The notes below the pieces were generated by a model that saw only the letters and a program-made list of their open reading frames with translations, was not told the DNA's origin and ran no database searches. 37,337 nt of DNA from an uncultured Pelagibacteraceae bacterium (GTDB lineage Bacteria > Pseudomonadota > Alphaproteobacteria > Pelagibacterales > Pelagibacteraceae), in contig CACAZL010000009.1 of NCBI GenBank assembly GCA_902536925.1, forward strand, positions 1 to 37,337. The letters run 5' to 3'. Shown piece by piece: positions 1 to 11,632 of the stretch. Position 1 is the stretch's first letter, and each line of letters opens with the position of its first letter. The position numbers were made by a program, and so were the translations under genes.

Positions 1-944
1 CTTTGGATCCCTATTCAGCATATATGTCACCGGACTCGTTTAAAAATATGCAAACTGAAACTAGCGGCGAATTTGGAGGATTGGGCATTGAAGTCAGTAT
101 GGAGGCCGGTGTCGTAAAAGTAATTTCTCCAATTGATAACTCACCAGCTGAGGAGGTTGGTGTCAAAGCTGGAGATTACATTGTTAAAATTGATGATGTT
201 CAAGTTCAAGGAAAAACTCTTTCTGAAGCTGTAGAATTAATGAGAGGCCCAGTTGGATCTGATATCGAAATTACTGTTAGAAGAAGGGGAGAAAGAAAAG
301 CACTTATATTTACAATTACAAGAGAAATTATACAAGTTGCATCTGTAAAGTCAGAAATTAAAGATGATAAAACAGCTTATATAAGATTAACATCATTCAA
401 CGAAAATAGTAGTAAACAAATAAAAAATAAAATCAAAGAATTTAAGAAAAATAAGAAAATTAAAAATTACATATTAGATTTAAGAAATAATCCTGGTGGA
501 TTGTTATCTCAAGCAATAAAAATTTCAGATTATTTTTTAGAAAATGGAGAAATAGTTTCAACAAAAAGTAAAAGAAAATATGAAAATAGAAAATGGTTTG
601 CAAAAAAAGGAGATATTATTGATGGAGAAACAATGGTTATTTTAATTAATTATGGGTCTGCATCAGCATCTGAAATTGTTGCAGGAGCACTACAAGATCA
701 CAAAAGAGCAATATTAGTAGGAGAGAGTACATATGGAAAAGGGTCAGTTCAGTCAATTATTCCTTTAGAAAATGAAGGTGCCATAAGACTTACTGTTTCT
801 AAATATTATCTCCCATCAGGTAAATCGATTTCAAGAGTAGGTGTAAATCCAGATATAGTTATTGCTGAAGGTTCAGATGAATTTAGAATAAATACAGATA
901 CCGATAACCAGTTGGAATTTGCTCTTAAATTATTAAATGGTTAA
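1..944 (+). CDS. ctpA: Carboxy-terminal processing protease CtpA (S41 family), 5' end missing
   Basis: Periplasmic serine protease of the tail-specific/CtpA family, which trims or degrades envelope proteins. The reading frame is open to the left edge. The first visible codon (TTG at 3) falls in the conserved LDPYSAYM-type segment that lies well inside these proteins, so it is not the true start. Numbering from that codon, a PDZ domain covers about residues 25-100 and the protease core about 125-300. The Ser/Lys dyad is visible as S221 in YGSASASE and K246 in YGKGSVQ; the 25-residue spacing equals that of S430/K455 in E. coli Prc. The signal peptide and N-terminal domain lie outside the window. 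rppH starts 2 nt after the stop, so the two are probably cotranscribed. The family assignment is secure; the substrate is unknown. Confidence 0.93.
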   Translation, partial: LDPYSAYMSPDSFKNMQTETSGEFGGLGIEVSMEAGVVKVISPIDNSPAEEVGVKAGDYIVKIDDVQVQGKTLSEAVELMRGPVGSDIEITVRRRGERKALIFTITREIIQVASVKSEIKDDKTAYIRLTSFNENSSKQIKNKIKEFKKNKKIKNYILDLRNNPGGLLSQAIKISDYFLENGEIVSTKSKRKYENRKWFAKKGDIIDGETMVILINYGSASASEIVAGALQDHKRAILVGESTYGKGSVQSIIPLENEGAIRLTVSKYYLPSGKSISRVGVNPDIVIAEGSDEFRINTDTDNQLEFALKLLNG

Positions 945-946
945 GA

Positions 947-1423
947 ATGAAAGAAAAATTTCAAAACCTCCCATTAAGAAATGGTGTTGGAATCGTAGTC
1001 TTAAATAAAGAAAATAAGATATTTGTTGCAAAAAGAATTGATAATCCCGCTGATTTTTGGCAGATGCCTCAGGGCGGTATTGATGAAGGTGAAAATTATT
1101 TTGATGCAGCGTTGAGGGAACTTAAAGAAGAAACAAGCATAAAGTCAGTAGAACTAATTAAAGAAATAAGCAAATGCACTACTTACGATCTTCCTGATCG
1201 CCTTTTAGGAATTATTTGGAAAGGAAAATATAAAGGCCAAAAGCAAAAGTGGTTTATTGTAAAGTTTAATGGAAAGGAAAATGAAATTAACATTAAAACT
1301 AAACATCCTGAATTTTTAGATTGGAAATGGATAGATATTAAAGATCTAACAACTAAAGTTGTAGATTTTAAACTTCATGTTTACCAAGAAATTCAAAAAG
1401 AACTCGAAAAAGTAGTTAATTAA
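947..1423 (+). CDS. rppH: RNA pyrophosphohydrolase RppH (Nudix)
   Basis: Nudix hydrolase of the RppH/NudH type, which removes pyrophosphate from the 5' triphosphate end of mRNA and so starts 5'-dependent decay. The 158-aa length is normal. The N-terminal LRNGVGIVVLN strand and the WQMPQGGIDEGE segment are typical of RppH. The Nudix box runs from G43 to I65 with the metal-binding R57-E58-x-x-E61-E62 intact; the usual Gly near the end of the box is Ser64. The gene follows ctpA with a 2-nt gap. Its stop codon lies in an 8-bp overlap with the stop of the convergent atpC gene. A dinucleoside polyphosphate hydrolase role is the alternative, since the family was first named for that activity. Confidence 0.92.
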   Translation: MKEKFQNLPLRNGVGIVVLNKENKIFVAKRIDNPADFWQMPQGGIDEGENYFDAALRELKEETSIKSVELIKEISKCTTYDLPDRLLGIIWKGKYKGQKQKWFIVKFNGKENEINIKTKHPEFLDWKWIDIKDLTTKVVDFKLHVYQEIQKELEKVVN

Positions 1424-1813
1424 TACTTATTGATTTTAGAACTTCGACTTTGTGATTTAAGAGAAATCTTTTTTGGTCATCGATATTATCTTTTGACAAT
1501 TCTGCTTCAGCGATGCTTATTGATTCAGACACAAAATTTTTATCAGCATCTTTTAAATCAAAAATTGAGCTAGTTAATACAGATAACGTATTATCTTTAA
1601 ATTCGACAATACCATCCTCAACATAGAAACTTTGTTCTTCAGTCTCTGAAAATACTTTAATTATGCCTGGTTTTAAAAATGAGATAATTGGAATATGGTC
1701 TTTAAGAATACCAATTTCTCCTTCTACAGCAGGAATTACAACTTCAAATACATTGTCTTTAGAAAGAAAAGATTGTTCTGGATTTACAATATCTATATTA
1801 AAAAGATTACTCA

Positions 1814-1814
<1 letters not shown>
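1416..1814 (-). CDS. atpC: F1F0 ATP synthase epsilon subunit
   Basis: Epsilon subunit of the F1 sector, part of the central stalk at the foot of gamma and an inhibitor of ATP hydrolysis in many bacteria. The 132-aa protein shows the N-terminal beta-sandwich signature (VVIPAVEGEIGILKDHIPI, residues 26-44; GIIKVF and FYVEDGIVEF following). The C-terminal helical region from about residue 88 is present. Its ATG overlaps the atpD stop by one base (TAATG), so translation is probably coupled. This is the last gene of the atpHAGDC cluster. The 3' end overlaps rppH, leaving no space for an intrinsic terminator. Confidence 0.95.
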
Positions 1815-4119
<2,305 letters not shown>

Positions 4120-4125
4120 TTATAA

Positions 4126-5646
4126 TTATTTAATTCCTTTAATTAATTCTACTAATTGTTTTTCAATGTCTTCCTCAATTTTTCCAGTTTTGGCAATAGA
4201 CTCCATAATCTCGGGTTTATCAGATTTACACTTTTGCAGAACTTTATTTTCAAAGTCGGCAACATCTTTAAGCTCAATATCATCCAAATAACCTTTTACA
4301 CCACAGAAAATTGATATAACTTGTTCTGCAACTGTCATGGGAGAATATTGTCCTTGTTTTAAAAGTTCAGTTAACTTCGAACCTCTATTTAAAAGTTTTT
4401 GTGTAGATGCATCTAAATCAGATCCAAATTGAGCAAAAGCTGCCATTTCTCTGTATTGAGCTAACTCTAATTTAATTGATCCAGCTACAGATTTCATAGC
4501 TTTAGTTTGTGCAGCTGATCCTACTCTAGATACGGATAATCCAACGTTTACTGCTGGTCTTATTCCTTGATTGAATAGTTCAGTTTCTAAAAATATTTGC
4601 CCATCTGTAATAGATATTACATTTGTTGGAATATACGCAGAAACATCACCTGCTTGTGTTTCAATAATTGGTAGTGCAGTTAAAGAACCTCCGCCATTTT
4701 CATCACTTAATTTAGCAGCCCTTTCTAATAATCTACTATGTAAATAAAAGACATCTCCTGGGTATGCTTCACGCCCCGGTGGTCTTCTTAATAATAATGA
4801 CATTTGTCTATATGCGACTGCTTGCTTAGATAAATCATCGTAAATAATTAAAGCATGCATTCCATTATCTCTAAAATATTCTCCCATAGTACATCCTGTG
4901 TAAGGAGCTAAAAACTGAAGAGGCGCAGAGTCTGAAGCTGTTGCGGAAACTATAGTCGTATATTCCATTGCACCAGCGTCCTCTAAAGTTTTTACAATCT
5001 GAGCAACAGTTGATCTTTTTTGTCCAATTGCAACATATATACAATAAAGTTTTTTACTTTCGTCGTCTGACTCATTAATTTTCTTTTGATTGATAATTGT
5101 ATCAATAGCTACTGCGGTTTTGCCAGTTTGACGATCTCCAATTATAAGTTCTCTTTGCCCTCTTCCAACAGGAATTAAGCTATCAATTGCTTTTAAACCT
5201 GTTTGCATTGGTTCTCCAACTGATTGTCGTGGAATAATTCCTGGAGCTTTAACTTCAACTCTTTTTCTTTCTAAACTTTTATCTAAAGCTCCTTTTCCAT
5301 CAATTGGATTTCCTAATCCATCAACAACTCTTCCTAAAAGTTGTTTTCCAACTGGTACATCAACAATCGCACCAGTTCTTTTTACAGTATCACCCTCTTT
5401 AATTTCTCTATCATCACCAAATATAACAACACCAACGTTGTCACTCTCTAAGTTTAATGCCATTCCTTTAGATCCATCAGAAAACTCAACCATTTCTCCT
5501 GCTTGAACATTATCCAAGCCATAAATTCTTGCAATTCCATCTCCAACAGATAATACTTGTCCGACCTCTGAAACCTCAGCTCTATCGCCAAGTTTTTTTA
5601 TCTGTTCTTTTAATATTTTTGTTACTTCTGAAGGATTTATTTCCAT
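4126..5646 (-). CDS. atpA: F1F0 ATP synthase alpha subunit
   Basis: Non-catalytic nucleotide-binding subunit of F1. The 506-aa protein has the N-terminal beta-barrel (about 25-95), the P-loop GDRQTGKT (170-177), and the conserved segments [20 protein letters not shown] and [11 protein letters not shown], followed by the C-terminal helical domain. The ATG lies directly beside the atpH stop (no intervening base), which suggests translational coupling. Nothing is unusual in the sequence. Confidence 0.98.
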   Translation of the reverse strand: MEINPSEVTKILKEQIKKLGDRAEVSEVGQVLSVGDGIARIYGLDNVQAGEMVEFSDGSKGMALNLESDNVGVVIFGDDREIKEGDTVKRTGAIVDVPVGKQLLGRVVDGLGNPIDGKGALDKSLERKRVEVKAPGIIPRQSVGEPMQTGLKAIDSLIPVGRGQRELIIGDRQTGKTAVAIDTIINQKKINESDDESKKLYCIYVAIGQKRSTVAQIVKTLEDAGAMEYTTIVSATASDSAPLQFLAPYTGCTMGEYFRDNGMHALIIYDDLSKQAVAYRQMSLLLRRPPGREAYPGDVFYLHSRLLERAAKLSDENGGGSLTALPIIETQAGDVSAYIPTNVISITDGQIFLETELFNQGIRPAVNVGLSVSRVGSAAQTKAMKSVAGSIKLELAQYREMAAFAQFGSDLDASTQKLLNRGSKLTELLKQGQYSPMTVAEQVISIFCGVKGYLDDIELKDVADFENKVLQKCKSDKPEIMESIAKTGKIEEDIEKQLVELIKGIK

Positions 5647-6201
5647 TTATGCCTCTATCATTTGTTTTTGAATTTGTTGCAGTTTATTTTTAATAGAATT
5701 ATCTACCATTGTACTTCCCACTTTTAATACCAAGCCACCAATTAAACTTGGGTCAAATTTATAATTTAACTGTATCTTTGCTCCAAAGTTTTGAGATAGC
5801 TCTTCTTTAATTTTAGAAATATCTGTTTCATTAAGTTCTTTAGCTGAAAAAAGCTCTGCTTTTATTTCACCTCTAGCTTTCGAACATACCTCTATAAAGT
5901 CACTTAAAATTTTTTCTAAATAAAAAAATCTTCTTTTTTGAATTAAAAAAACTAGAAATCTTTTTAAAAGATTATCAAAATTGTTTTTTTCAGAAATTGT
6001 TTCAATAACTTTAGTTAAATCCTCAATACTAGTCGTAGGGTTTTTGATTAAATATCTAAATTCTTCACTTTCAATTATGAGTCTACTAATTGCAACGACT
6101 TGTTCCTCTACTTTTGCTAGAGATTTATCTTCGTTAGCCAGCTCAAATAATGCTTGGGCATAACTGTTATTAGAAGTTATTGATATTTTATTTTCGCTCA
6201 A
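5647..6201 (-). CDS. atpH: F1F0 ATP synthase delta subunit (TTG start)
   Basis: Delta (OSCP-type) subunit that attaches F1 to the peripheral stalk. The 184-aa protein has the N-terminal helical domain (SYAQALFELANE near residue 13; FLIQKRRFFYLEKI near 86) and the C-terminal FDPSLIGGLVLKVGSTMVDNS segment typical of the family. The start codon is TTG, chosen because a GAGAG Shine-Dalgarno sequence lies 6 nt upstream and no better ATG precedes it. It is the first gene of the F1 cluster, 102 bp after priA, so transcription may start in that gap or read through from priA. Confidence 0.94.
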   Translation of the reverse strand: MSENKISITSNNSYAQALFELANEDKSLAKVEEQVVAISRLIIESEEFRYLIKNPTTSIEDLTKVIETISEKNNFDNLLKRFLVFLIQKRRFFYLEKILSDFIEVCSKARGEIKAELFSAKELNETDISKIKEELSQNFGAKIQLNYKFDPSLIGGLVLKVGSTMVDNSIKNKLQQIQKQMIEA

Positions 6202-6207
6202 TTTATA

Positions 6208-6212
6208 CTCTC
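6208..6212 (-). promoter_or_regulatory. Shine-Dalgarno site of atpH
   Basis: Read on the minus strand this is GAGAG, followed by six bases (TATAAA) and the TTG start of atpH. It is the main reason for placing the atpH start at a TTG codon. Confidence 0.6.
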
Positions 6213-6303
6213 AATTGTGAAGATGTTTAAAATTTCGCTTAGATAACATACGAATTATCAGTCTTCAAGGCTCAGATTGTGAAAAATGGTAAGATTTAAT
6301 GGG

Positions 6304-8259
6304 CTAATTGAAGCTGATAGGGTCAACATCAACTGAAAGTTTCATTCCTTTGGAGAGTTGAAAATCTTTCAATACATCTTTCAATTTTTTCTGAACACTA
6401 GATGTTTTTTTTGCCCTTATTAATAGTCTATTTCTGAATTTTTGATTAATTCTATATATTGGAGCATTTACTGGTCCTAAAATTTTTGCATCTATAGATT
6501 TTGATAAAATATTTTTAAGTTTTACGGCATCTATATCAAGTTTTTTTTCATTTGATGAAGATAAGATTAAAGCGATAAATCTTTCGTAGGGTGGTAAATT
6601 ATTCCTCTTTCTTAAATTTAATTCATTTTCTAGAAATTTAAAAGGATCTTCATTTGTAATTTGATTTATAACTTCTGGTTTTAAATTGTATGTTTGGAAA
6701 TAAATATTAGCCGGTTTGCCGGTTCTACCTGCTCTTCCTGATAACTGATGGTAAAGTTGTAAATTTTTTTCAGTGCTCCTAAGATCGTGTCCTTGAGAAG
6801 TTAAATCAATATCTAATACAACAATACAATTCAATTTTGGAAAGTGAAATCCTTTTGATATTAATTGAGTGCCTACAAGAATATCTATTTCACCAGATAT
6901 AATTTTATTCAATTTATCTTTGCCAGATGCTTTATTCATTGTGTCGCTAGAAAAAATTATTGTTTTTTTATTAGGAAAAAGGTTTTTAACTTCCTCTGCA
7001 ATTTTTTCTACCCCAGGTCCACTAAATACAAATTCACAAACATTTCCTTTTTTACAATCTCTATTTAATTTTGAATTATATCCACAGTAATGACACAAAA
7101 GAATTTTTTTATTTTTGTGAAATACTAAATTTATAGAACACCTTGGGCATGTAAAAACATTTAAACATTTTTTACATAAAACATAGGGTGCAAAACCTCT
7201 TCTATTTATGAAAAAGAGAACTTGATCTTTTTTATTTAAATGTTCTTTTACTTTTTCAAGAGTTTTGAGAGATATAGAACTTTTGGTCGCTAGTTGATTT
7301 TGATAAAGATCGATAACATGGTGTTTAGGTAAATTTGCACCCTTATATCGATTAAGCAATCTTGAGTAATTATATTTTTTAATTTTAATATTTTCATATG
7401 TTTCGATTGATGGAACTGCAGTTACTAAATTTATTGGAATATTTTCGTGTTTAGCTCTTGATATTGCCATATCTCTAGCATTATAGATAATTCCTTCATC
7501 TTGTTTATAAGATTGATCGTGCTCTTCATCTACAGTTATCAAACCTAATTTTTTGAATGGCAGAAATAAGGATGATCTTGCTCCGAGTACTACTTTAATT
7601 TTTCCTGCTGATAATCCATTCCATATAATTTTTCTTTTTTTTGGGCTGACTTTTGAATGCCAAACTGCAGCTTCAAATCCAAAATAAGATTTAAATTTTT
7701 TTTCAAATTCATTTGTTAGTCCTATTTCTGGTAATAAAATTAGAGCTTGCAATCCTATATTTATAATTTTTTCAATAGCTTTAAAATAAACTATTGTTTT
7801 TCCTGAACCGGTTGTACCTTGCAGTAAATGAACTCTAAAACTGCTATCATTTTTAGATAACTCTTTATAAGCCTTATCTTGCTCTTCAGAAAGTTGATAA
7901 CTTTCTTTTTTGCTTGATAGAGCAAATTTTAATAGATCGCTATCATTTTTTATTTTTAAATTTTCGTCATTAATCAAATGTAGTTTTAAACACATTCCCA
8001 GGGGTACAAGATTGTAATTAGAAAACCACTTTAGAAAATTCATTGTCTTTTTACTTAGTGGTTCAATTTGAATTTTTTCAATTATAGATTTTAATTTAAA
8101 TTCCTTATTATTCTTTTCTTCAAAAAAATCCCAAATTACACCAATAATATTTTTCTTACCAAATGGAACTTTTACATAATCTCCTGCTTTTAATTTAATA
8201 TTACTTTCATAGGTAAAAGGATAATCAAATATATTTGGCAACAAAACTGGATATTTCAT
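6304..8259 (-). CDS. priA: Primosomal replication restart helicase PriA
   Basis: Superfamily 2 DNA helicase that recognises stalled or repaired forks and reloads the replisome. The order is an N-terminal 3'-end-binding domain (about 1-100), Walker A GTTGSGKT (148-155), the DEEH box (244-247), then a zinc-binding insert with eight cysteines (C362, C365, C371, C374, C389, C392, C402, C408), helicase lobe 2 with QLSGRAGRTGKP, and a C-terminal domain. At 651 aa it is shorter than E. coli PriA (732 aa). The shortening seems to fall mainly between the 3'-binding domain and Walker A, where the winged-helix region is reduced. Motif III reads TAVPS where SATP is usual. It lies upstream of atpH on the same strand. 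Confidence 0.94.
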   Translation of the reverse strand: MKYPVLLPNIFDYPFTYESNIKLKAGDYVKVPFGKKNIIGVIWDFFEEKNNKEFKLKSIIEKIQIEPLSKKTMNFLKWFSNYNLVPLGMCLKLHLINDENLKIKNDSDLLKFALSSKKESYQLSEEQDKAYKELSKNDSSFRVHLLQGTTGSGKTIVYFKAIEKIINIGLQALILLPEIGLTNEFEKKFKSYFGFEAAVWHSKVSPKKRKIIWNGLSAGKIKVVLGARSSLFLPFKKLGLITVDEEHDQSYKQDEGIIYNARDMAISRAKHENIPINLVTAVPSIETYENIKIKKYNYSRLLNRYKGANLPKHHVIDLYQNQLATKSSISLKTLEKVKEHLNKKDQVLFFINRRGFAPYVLCKKCLNVFTCPRCSINLVFHKNKKILLCHYCGYNSKLNRDCKKGNVCEFVFSGPGVEKIAEEVKNLFPNKKTIIFSSDTMNKASGKDKLNKIISGEIDILVGTQLISKGFHFPKLNCIVVLDIDLTSQGHDLRSTEKNLQLYHQLSGRAGRTGKPANIYFQTYNLKPEVINQITNEDPFKFLENELNLRKRNNLPPYERFIALILSSSNEKKLDIDAVKLKNILSKSIDAKILGPVNAPIYRINQKFRNRLLIRAKKTSSVQKKLKDVLKDFQLSKGMKLSVDVDPISFN

Positions 8260-8310
8260 AAATATTTAATTTTAGTTTTTTTATATCTTAAAAATATATA
8301 AATAGATCAA

Positions 8311-8955
8311 ATGAAATATAATTATTACTGGAGAAAATCAGGTTTAAAAAAACCTTATGGGGATAATTTTTTGAGTTTAGTTGAGGAATATAAGCCAAAA
8401 AATGTATTAGAAATCGGTGTTTTTTGTGGTGTTACATCAAGAAATATATGTGAATTGTTAAAGACAAATTTTGGTAGTGATTTTAGATATTACGGATTAG
8501 ATTTATTTGGATCTACTAAAACATCAAGTGTAGATGAGATCGAACCTAAATTTCTTGAAAATCAAAAATTTTCGAATCCACTTAAAACTATCTATTATAA
8601 TTTCATAAAAAAAGAAAATTTAAATTCAAAGATATCTGTTCAAAATTTTTTAAGGAAATTTTCGCAAAATATTGAGCTAATAGAAGGAGACACAAGGGTG
8701 ACTTTAGAAAAAGTTCCTTTAAGTGAAATTGATTTCGTATTTTTAGATGGAGGCCATAGTTACGATACAGTTTTAAGTGATTTACAGAAACTTTATGACA
8801 ACATGAAAAATAATTCTAGAATTGTTTGTGATGATTTTGCAGGTATTACAAAAATTGAAAGTGTTGAAAAAGCAATAAAAGACTTTGCAAATAATAATAA
8901 AATAAAACTTGAAGAAAAATTTAAAAGATTTGCTTTATTGAATGTAGAAAAATAA
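8311..8955 (+). CDS. Class I SAM-dependent methyltransferase, substrate unknown
   Basis: A 214-aa protein with the Rossmann-type methyltransferase fold. Motif I is VLEIGVFCG (32-40), the acidic residue at the end of strand 2 is in YYGLDLFG (61-68), and FLDGGHSYD (144-152) followed by DDFAG is the signature of the Methyltransf_24/CmcI-like group. Members of this group modify sugars, antibiotics or other small molecules, so the substrate cannot be named. It is the only plus-strand gene between 1424 and 34293. It diverges from priA across a 51-bp AT-rich gap and converges on lpdA, with only 3 bp between the two stop codons. It is probably an independent transcription unit. Confidence 0.75.
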   Translation: MKYNYYWRKSGLKKPYGDNFLSLVEEYKPKNVLEIGVFCGVTSRNICELLKTNFGSDFRYYGLDLFGSTKTSSVDEIEPKFLENQKFSNPLKTIYYNFIKKENLNSKISVQNFLRKFSQNIELIEGDTRVTLEKVPLSEIDFVFLDGGHSYDTVLSDLQKLYDNMKNNSRIVCDDFAGITKIESVEKAIKDFANNNKIKLEEKFKRFALLNVEK

Positions 8956-8958
8956 TTA

Positions 8959-10356
8959 TTAAGAGTGAATTTGTCTTTTATCTACTGATAATGCTGCTTC
9001 TTTTATAGCTTCAGAAAATGTTGGGTGTGCGTGACATGTTCTTGCAATATCTTCAGAACTAGCTCCAAATTCCATTGCGACAGCCATCTCAGCTATCATT
9101 TCTCCTGCATGAGGACCAATAATATGTACACCAAGCACTTTATCAGTTGATTGGTCTGCCAAAATTTTTACAAAACCCTCTGGCTCATCAATTGCTTTGG
9201 CTCTTGAATTTGCCATAAAAGGAAATTTACCAATTTTGTACCCTATGTTTTCTTTTTTTAATTGCTCTTCGCTTTTGCCAACATAAGCTACTTCGGGAGA
9301 TGTATAAACAACTCCAGGAATAATATCATAATTAACATGACCTGATTGACCTGCTATTAATTCTGCAACAGCAATTCCTTCCTCTTCAGCTTTATGGGCT
9401 AACATTGGGCCATCAATAACATCACCTATTGCATAAATATTTTTAACATTCGTTTCAAAATTTTTATTTACTTTAACTCTTCCTTTTTCATCTAACTTTA
9501 CACCAACTTTATCTAAATTTAAGTTTTTAGTATAAGGTCTTCTTCCTACAGAAATTAAAACAACATCAACATCATGTTTAACTTTTTGGCCATCATTTTG
9601 TGAAGTCTCAACCGTTACACCGTTAGTGTTTTTAGTTATTTTATCAACTTTAGTATTAAGGTTGAATTTTATACCTTGTTTCTTTAATATTTTCATAAAT
9701 TCATTTGAAATATCTCGATCCATTCCAGGCGTGATATGATCTAAAAATTCAATGACTGTGACTTCAGTGCCAAGTCTTGACCAAACTGATCCCATTTCCA
9801 ACCCTATATATCCTCCACCAACAACAATCATTTTATTGGGGAGTTTGGGAATAGATAGGACTCCAGTTGAAGAAAGAATTCTCTCTTCATCAAAATCTAC
9901 TCCAGGCAATGAAACTGGCTCTGATCCTGTACTGATTATTGTTTTATCAGTTTGAATTATTTTAGTGCCTTCCAAGCCTTCAATTTTTATTGAATTCTCG
10001 TTCTCAAATGAACCTTTGCCTTTAAAATAAGTGACTTTGTTTTTTTTGAATAAAAATTCAACTCCTTTAGTCAAAACTGTTACAGCTTTGTCTTTATTTT
10101 TCATCATTTTATCTAAATTGAGTTTTATTTCTCCAGTCTCGATTCCAATTTTTTCAAAATTTTTAGCACTGTGAAATTTTTCAGATAAATTAAGTAAACT
10201 TTTTGATGGGATGCATCCAATATTTAAACATGTCCCTCCTAGAGATCCTCTAGACTCTATGCATGCTGTTTTAAGTCCAAGTTGAGACAATCTAATTGCA
10301 CAAACATAACCACCAGGACCACCACCAATTACTGTAACATCAAATTTTTCTGACAT
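8959..10356 (-). CDS. lpdA: Dihydrolipoamide dehydrogenase (E3)
   Basis: FAD flavoprotein that reoxidises the dihydrolipoyl groups of 2-oxoacid dehydrogenase complexes and passes electrons to NAD+. The FAD-binding GGGPGGYVCA is at 11-20, the redox disulfide is C43/C48 in GGTCLNIGCIPSK, the NAD-binding GGGYIGLEMGS follows in the middle, and the catalytic His/Glu pair is H444 and E449 in HAHPTFSEA. The length is 465 aa. As the last gene after sucA-sucB (1-nt gap) it is most likely the E3 of the 2-oxoglutarate dehydrogenase complex. It may also serve pyruvate dehydrogenase or the glycine cleavage system if no second lpd exists. Confidence 0.96.
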   Translation of the reverse strand: MSEKFDVTVIGGGPGGYVCAIRLSQLGLKTACIESRGSLGGTCLNIGCIPSKSLLNLSEKFHSAKNFEKIGIETGEIKLNLDKMMKNKDKAVTVLTKGVEFLFKKNKVTYFKGKGSFENENSIKIEGLEGTKIIQTDKTIISTGSEPVSLPGVDFDEERILSSTGVLSIPKLPNKMIVVGGGYIGLEMGSVWSRLGTEVTVIEFLDHITPGMDRDISNEFMKILKKQGIKFNLNTKVDKITKNTNGVTVETSQNDGQKVKHDVDVVLISVGRRPYTKNLNLDKVGVKLDEKGRVKVNKNFETNVKNIYAIGDVIDGPMLAHKAEEEGIAVAELIAGQSGHVNYDIIPGVVYTSPEVAYVGKSEEQLKKENIGYKIGKFPFMANSRAKAIDEPEGFVKILADQSTDKVLGVHIIGPHAGEMIAEMAVAMEFGASSEDIARTCHAHPTFSEAIKEAALSVDKRQIHS

Positions 10357-10357
10357 A

Positions 10358-11632
10358 TTATAAATTTAAAAATAACCTTCTTGGATCTTCTAAGTTTTCT
10401 TTAACAGTTTTTAAAAAACTCACAGATTCTTTTCCATCAATTATTCTATGATCATAAGACAATGCTAAAAACATTACAGGTCTAGCTTTTATCTCGCCAT
10501 CAACAACAACAGGTCTTTCAACAATATTATGCATTCCAAGAACTGCTGATTGTGGAGGGTTTAAAATAGGAGTAGATAACATTGATCCATAAACACCTCC
10601 ATTGCTAATTGTAAACGTTCCCCCTTGAAGATCCTCTATGGTAAGACTACCATTTTTTGCTTTGTCTGACAGATCTTTTATGTTTTTTTCAATGTCAGCA
10701 AAAGACATTTCATCAGCATTTTTTAATACTGGAACTACTAATCCTTTTTCAGTTCCTACTGCAAAGCTCACATTATAATAATTTTTGTAAACCATTTCAT
10801 CATTTTCAACTTCAGCATTTATTGCAGGAAATAATTTTAATCCTACTATACAAGCTTTCACAAAAAAGGACATGAATCCAAGTTTAATTCCATAACTATT
10901 TTGGAAATCTTCCTGGTTATCTTTTCTCATTGAAATTATATTTGACATATCAACCTCATTAAACGTTGTAAGCATAGCTGCATTATTTTGAGCCTCTTTT
11001 AAACGTTTAGCAATCGTTTGTCTTAGTCTTGACATTTTAATTCGTTCTTCTTCGCCGTATTGAATTTTTCTTTCGTTAGGTTGAGGGTTAGCTCCCATTA
11101 AACTTATTAAATCACCTTTTAAAATTCTACCATCTTTACCTGTACCTTTTACTTCATCTAAATTAATTTTATTTTCAACAACCATTTTTCTTACAGCAGG
11201 AGAAAGTGTTTTATTTTGTTTAATAGGCTTGGCTTCTTTAACTTCATCAGTTAATACCAATGGTTCTTCGTCAAGCAATAAAGGTTCTTGAGTTTTTTTT
11301 GTATCTTTTTTCTTTTCGATTTCTAAATTTATTACATTATTTTTTTCAACGTTTCCTTTAACCGGCTCAGCTTCCTTTTCTTCTTTAAGAGCACCACCTT
11401 CTGAAATCATTCCTAATACAGTTCCAACTTCGACTGTATCACCATCTTTTGAGTTGATCTCTGATATAACACCACTCGCAGGTGCAGGAACTTCTAAGTT
11501 TACTTTGTCAGTTTCTAATTCTACTACAGCTTCATCAGCAACTACGTTATCACCCTTTTTCTTTAACCATTTCGTGACCGTAGCCTCTGTAATACTTTCT
11601 CCCAAAACTGGAACTAATATTTTTTCACTCAT
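10358..11632 (-). CDS. sucB: 2-oxoglutarate dehydrogenase E2, dihydrolipoyl succinyltransferase
   Basis: E2 core of the 2-oxoglutarate dehydrogenase complex, which transfers the succinyl group from lipoyl-lysine to CoA. A single N-terminal lipoyl domain carries the lipoylated lysine K43 in [12 protein letters not shown] charged linker runs from about 80 to 140. The peripheral subunit-binding domain is [19 protein letters not shown] with [12 protein letters not shown] (about 143-175). The catalytic acetyltransferase domain ends with [11 protein letters not shown], giving H395 and D399. The length is 424 aa. The start codon abuts the sucA stop, so translation is probably coupled. Confidence 0.97.
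   Translation of the reverse strand: MSEKILVPVLGESITEATVTKWLKKKGDNVVADEAVVELETDKVNLEVPAPASGVISEINSKDGDTVEVGTVLGMISEGGALKEEKEAEPVKGNVEKNNVINLEIEKKKDTKKTQEPLLLDEEPLVLTDEVKEAKPIKQNKTLSPAVRKMVVENKINLDEVKGTGKDGRILKGDLISLMGANPQPNERKIQYGEEERIKMSRLRQTIAKRLKEAQNNAAMLTTFNEVDMSNIISMRKDNQEDFQNSYGIKLGFMSFFVKACIVGLKLFPAINAEVENDEMVYKNYYNVSFAVGTEKGLVVPVLKNADEMSFADIEKNIKDLSDKAKNGSLTIEDLQGGTFTISNGGVYGSMLSTPILNPPQSAVLGMHNIVERPVVVDGEIKARPVMFLALSYDHRIIDGKESVSFLKTVKENLEDPRRLFLNL

Noticed and set aside
6202-6303. A sigma-70 promoter for the atp genes in the priA-atpH gap
   Set aside because: The best pair on the minus strand (TTGAAG and TATGTT or a TTATCT-like hexamer) has poor matches or wrong spacing in AT-rich DNA, so I do not list it.
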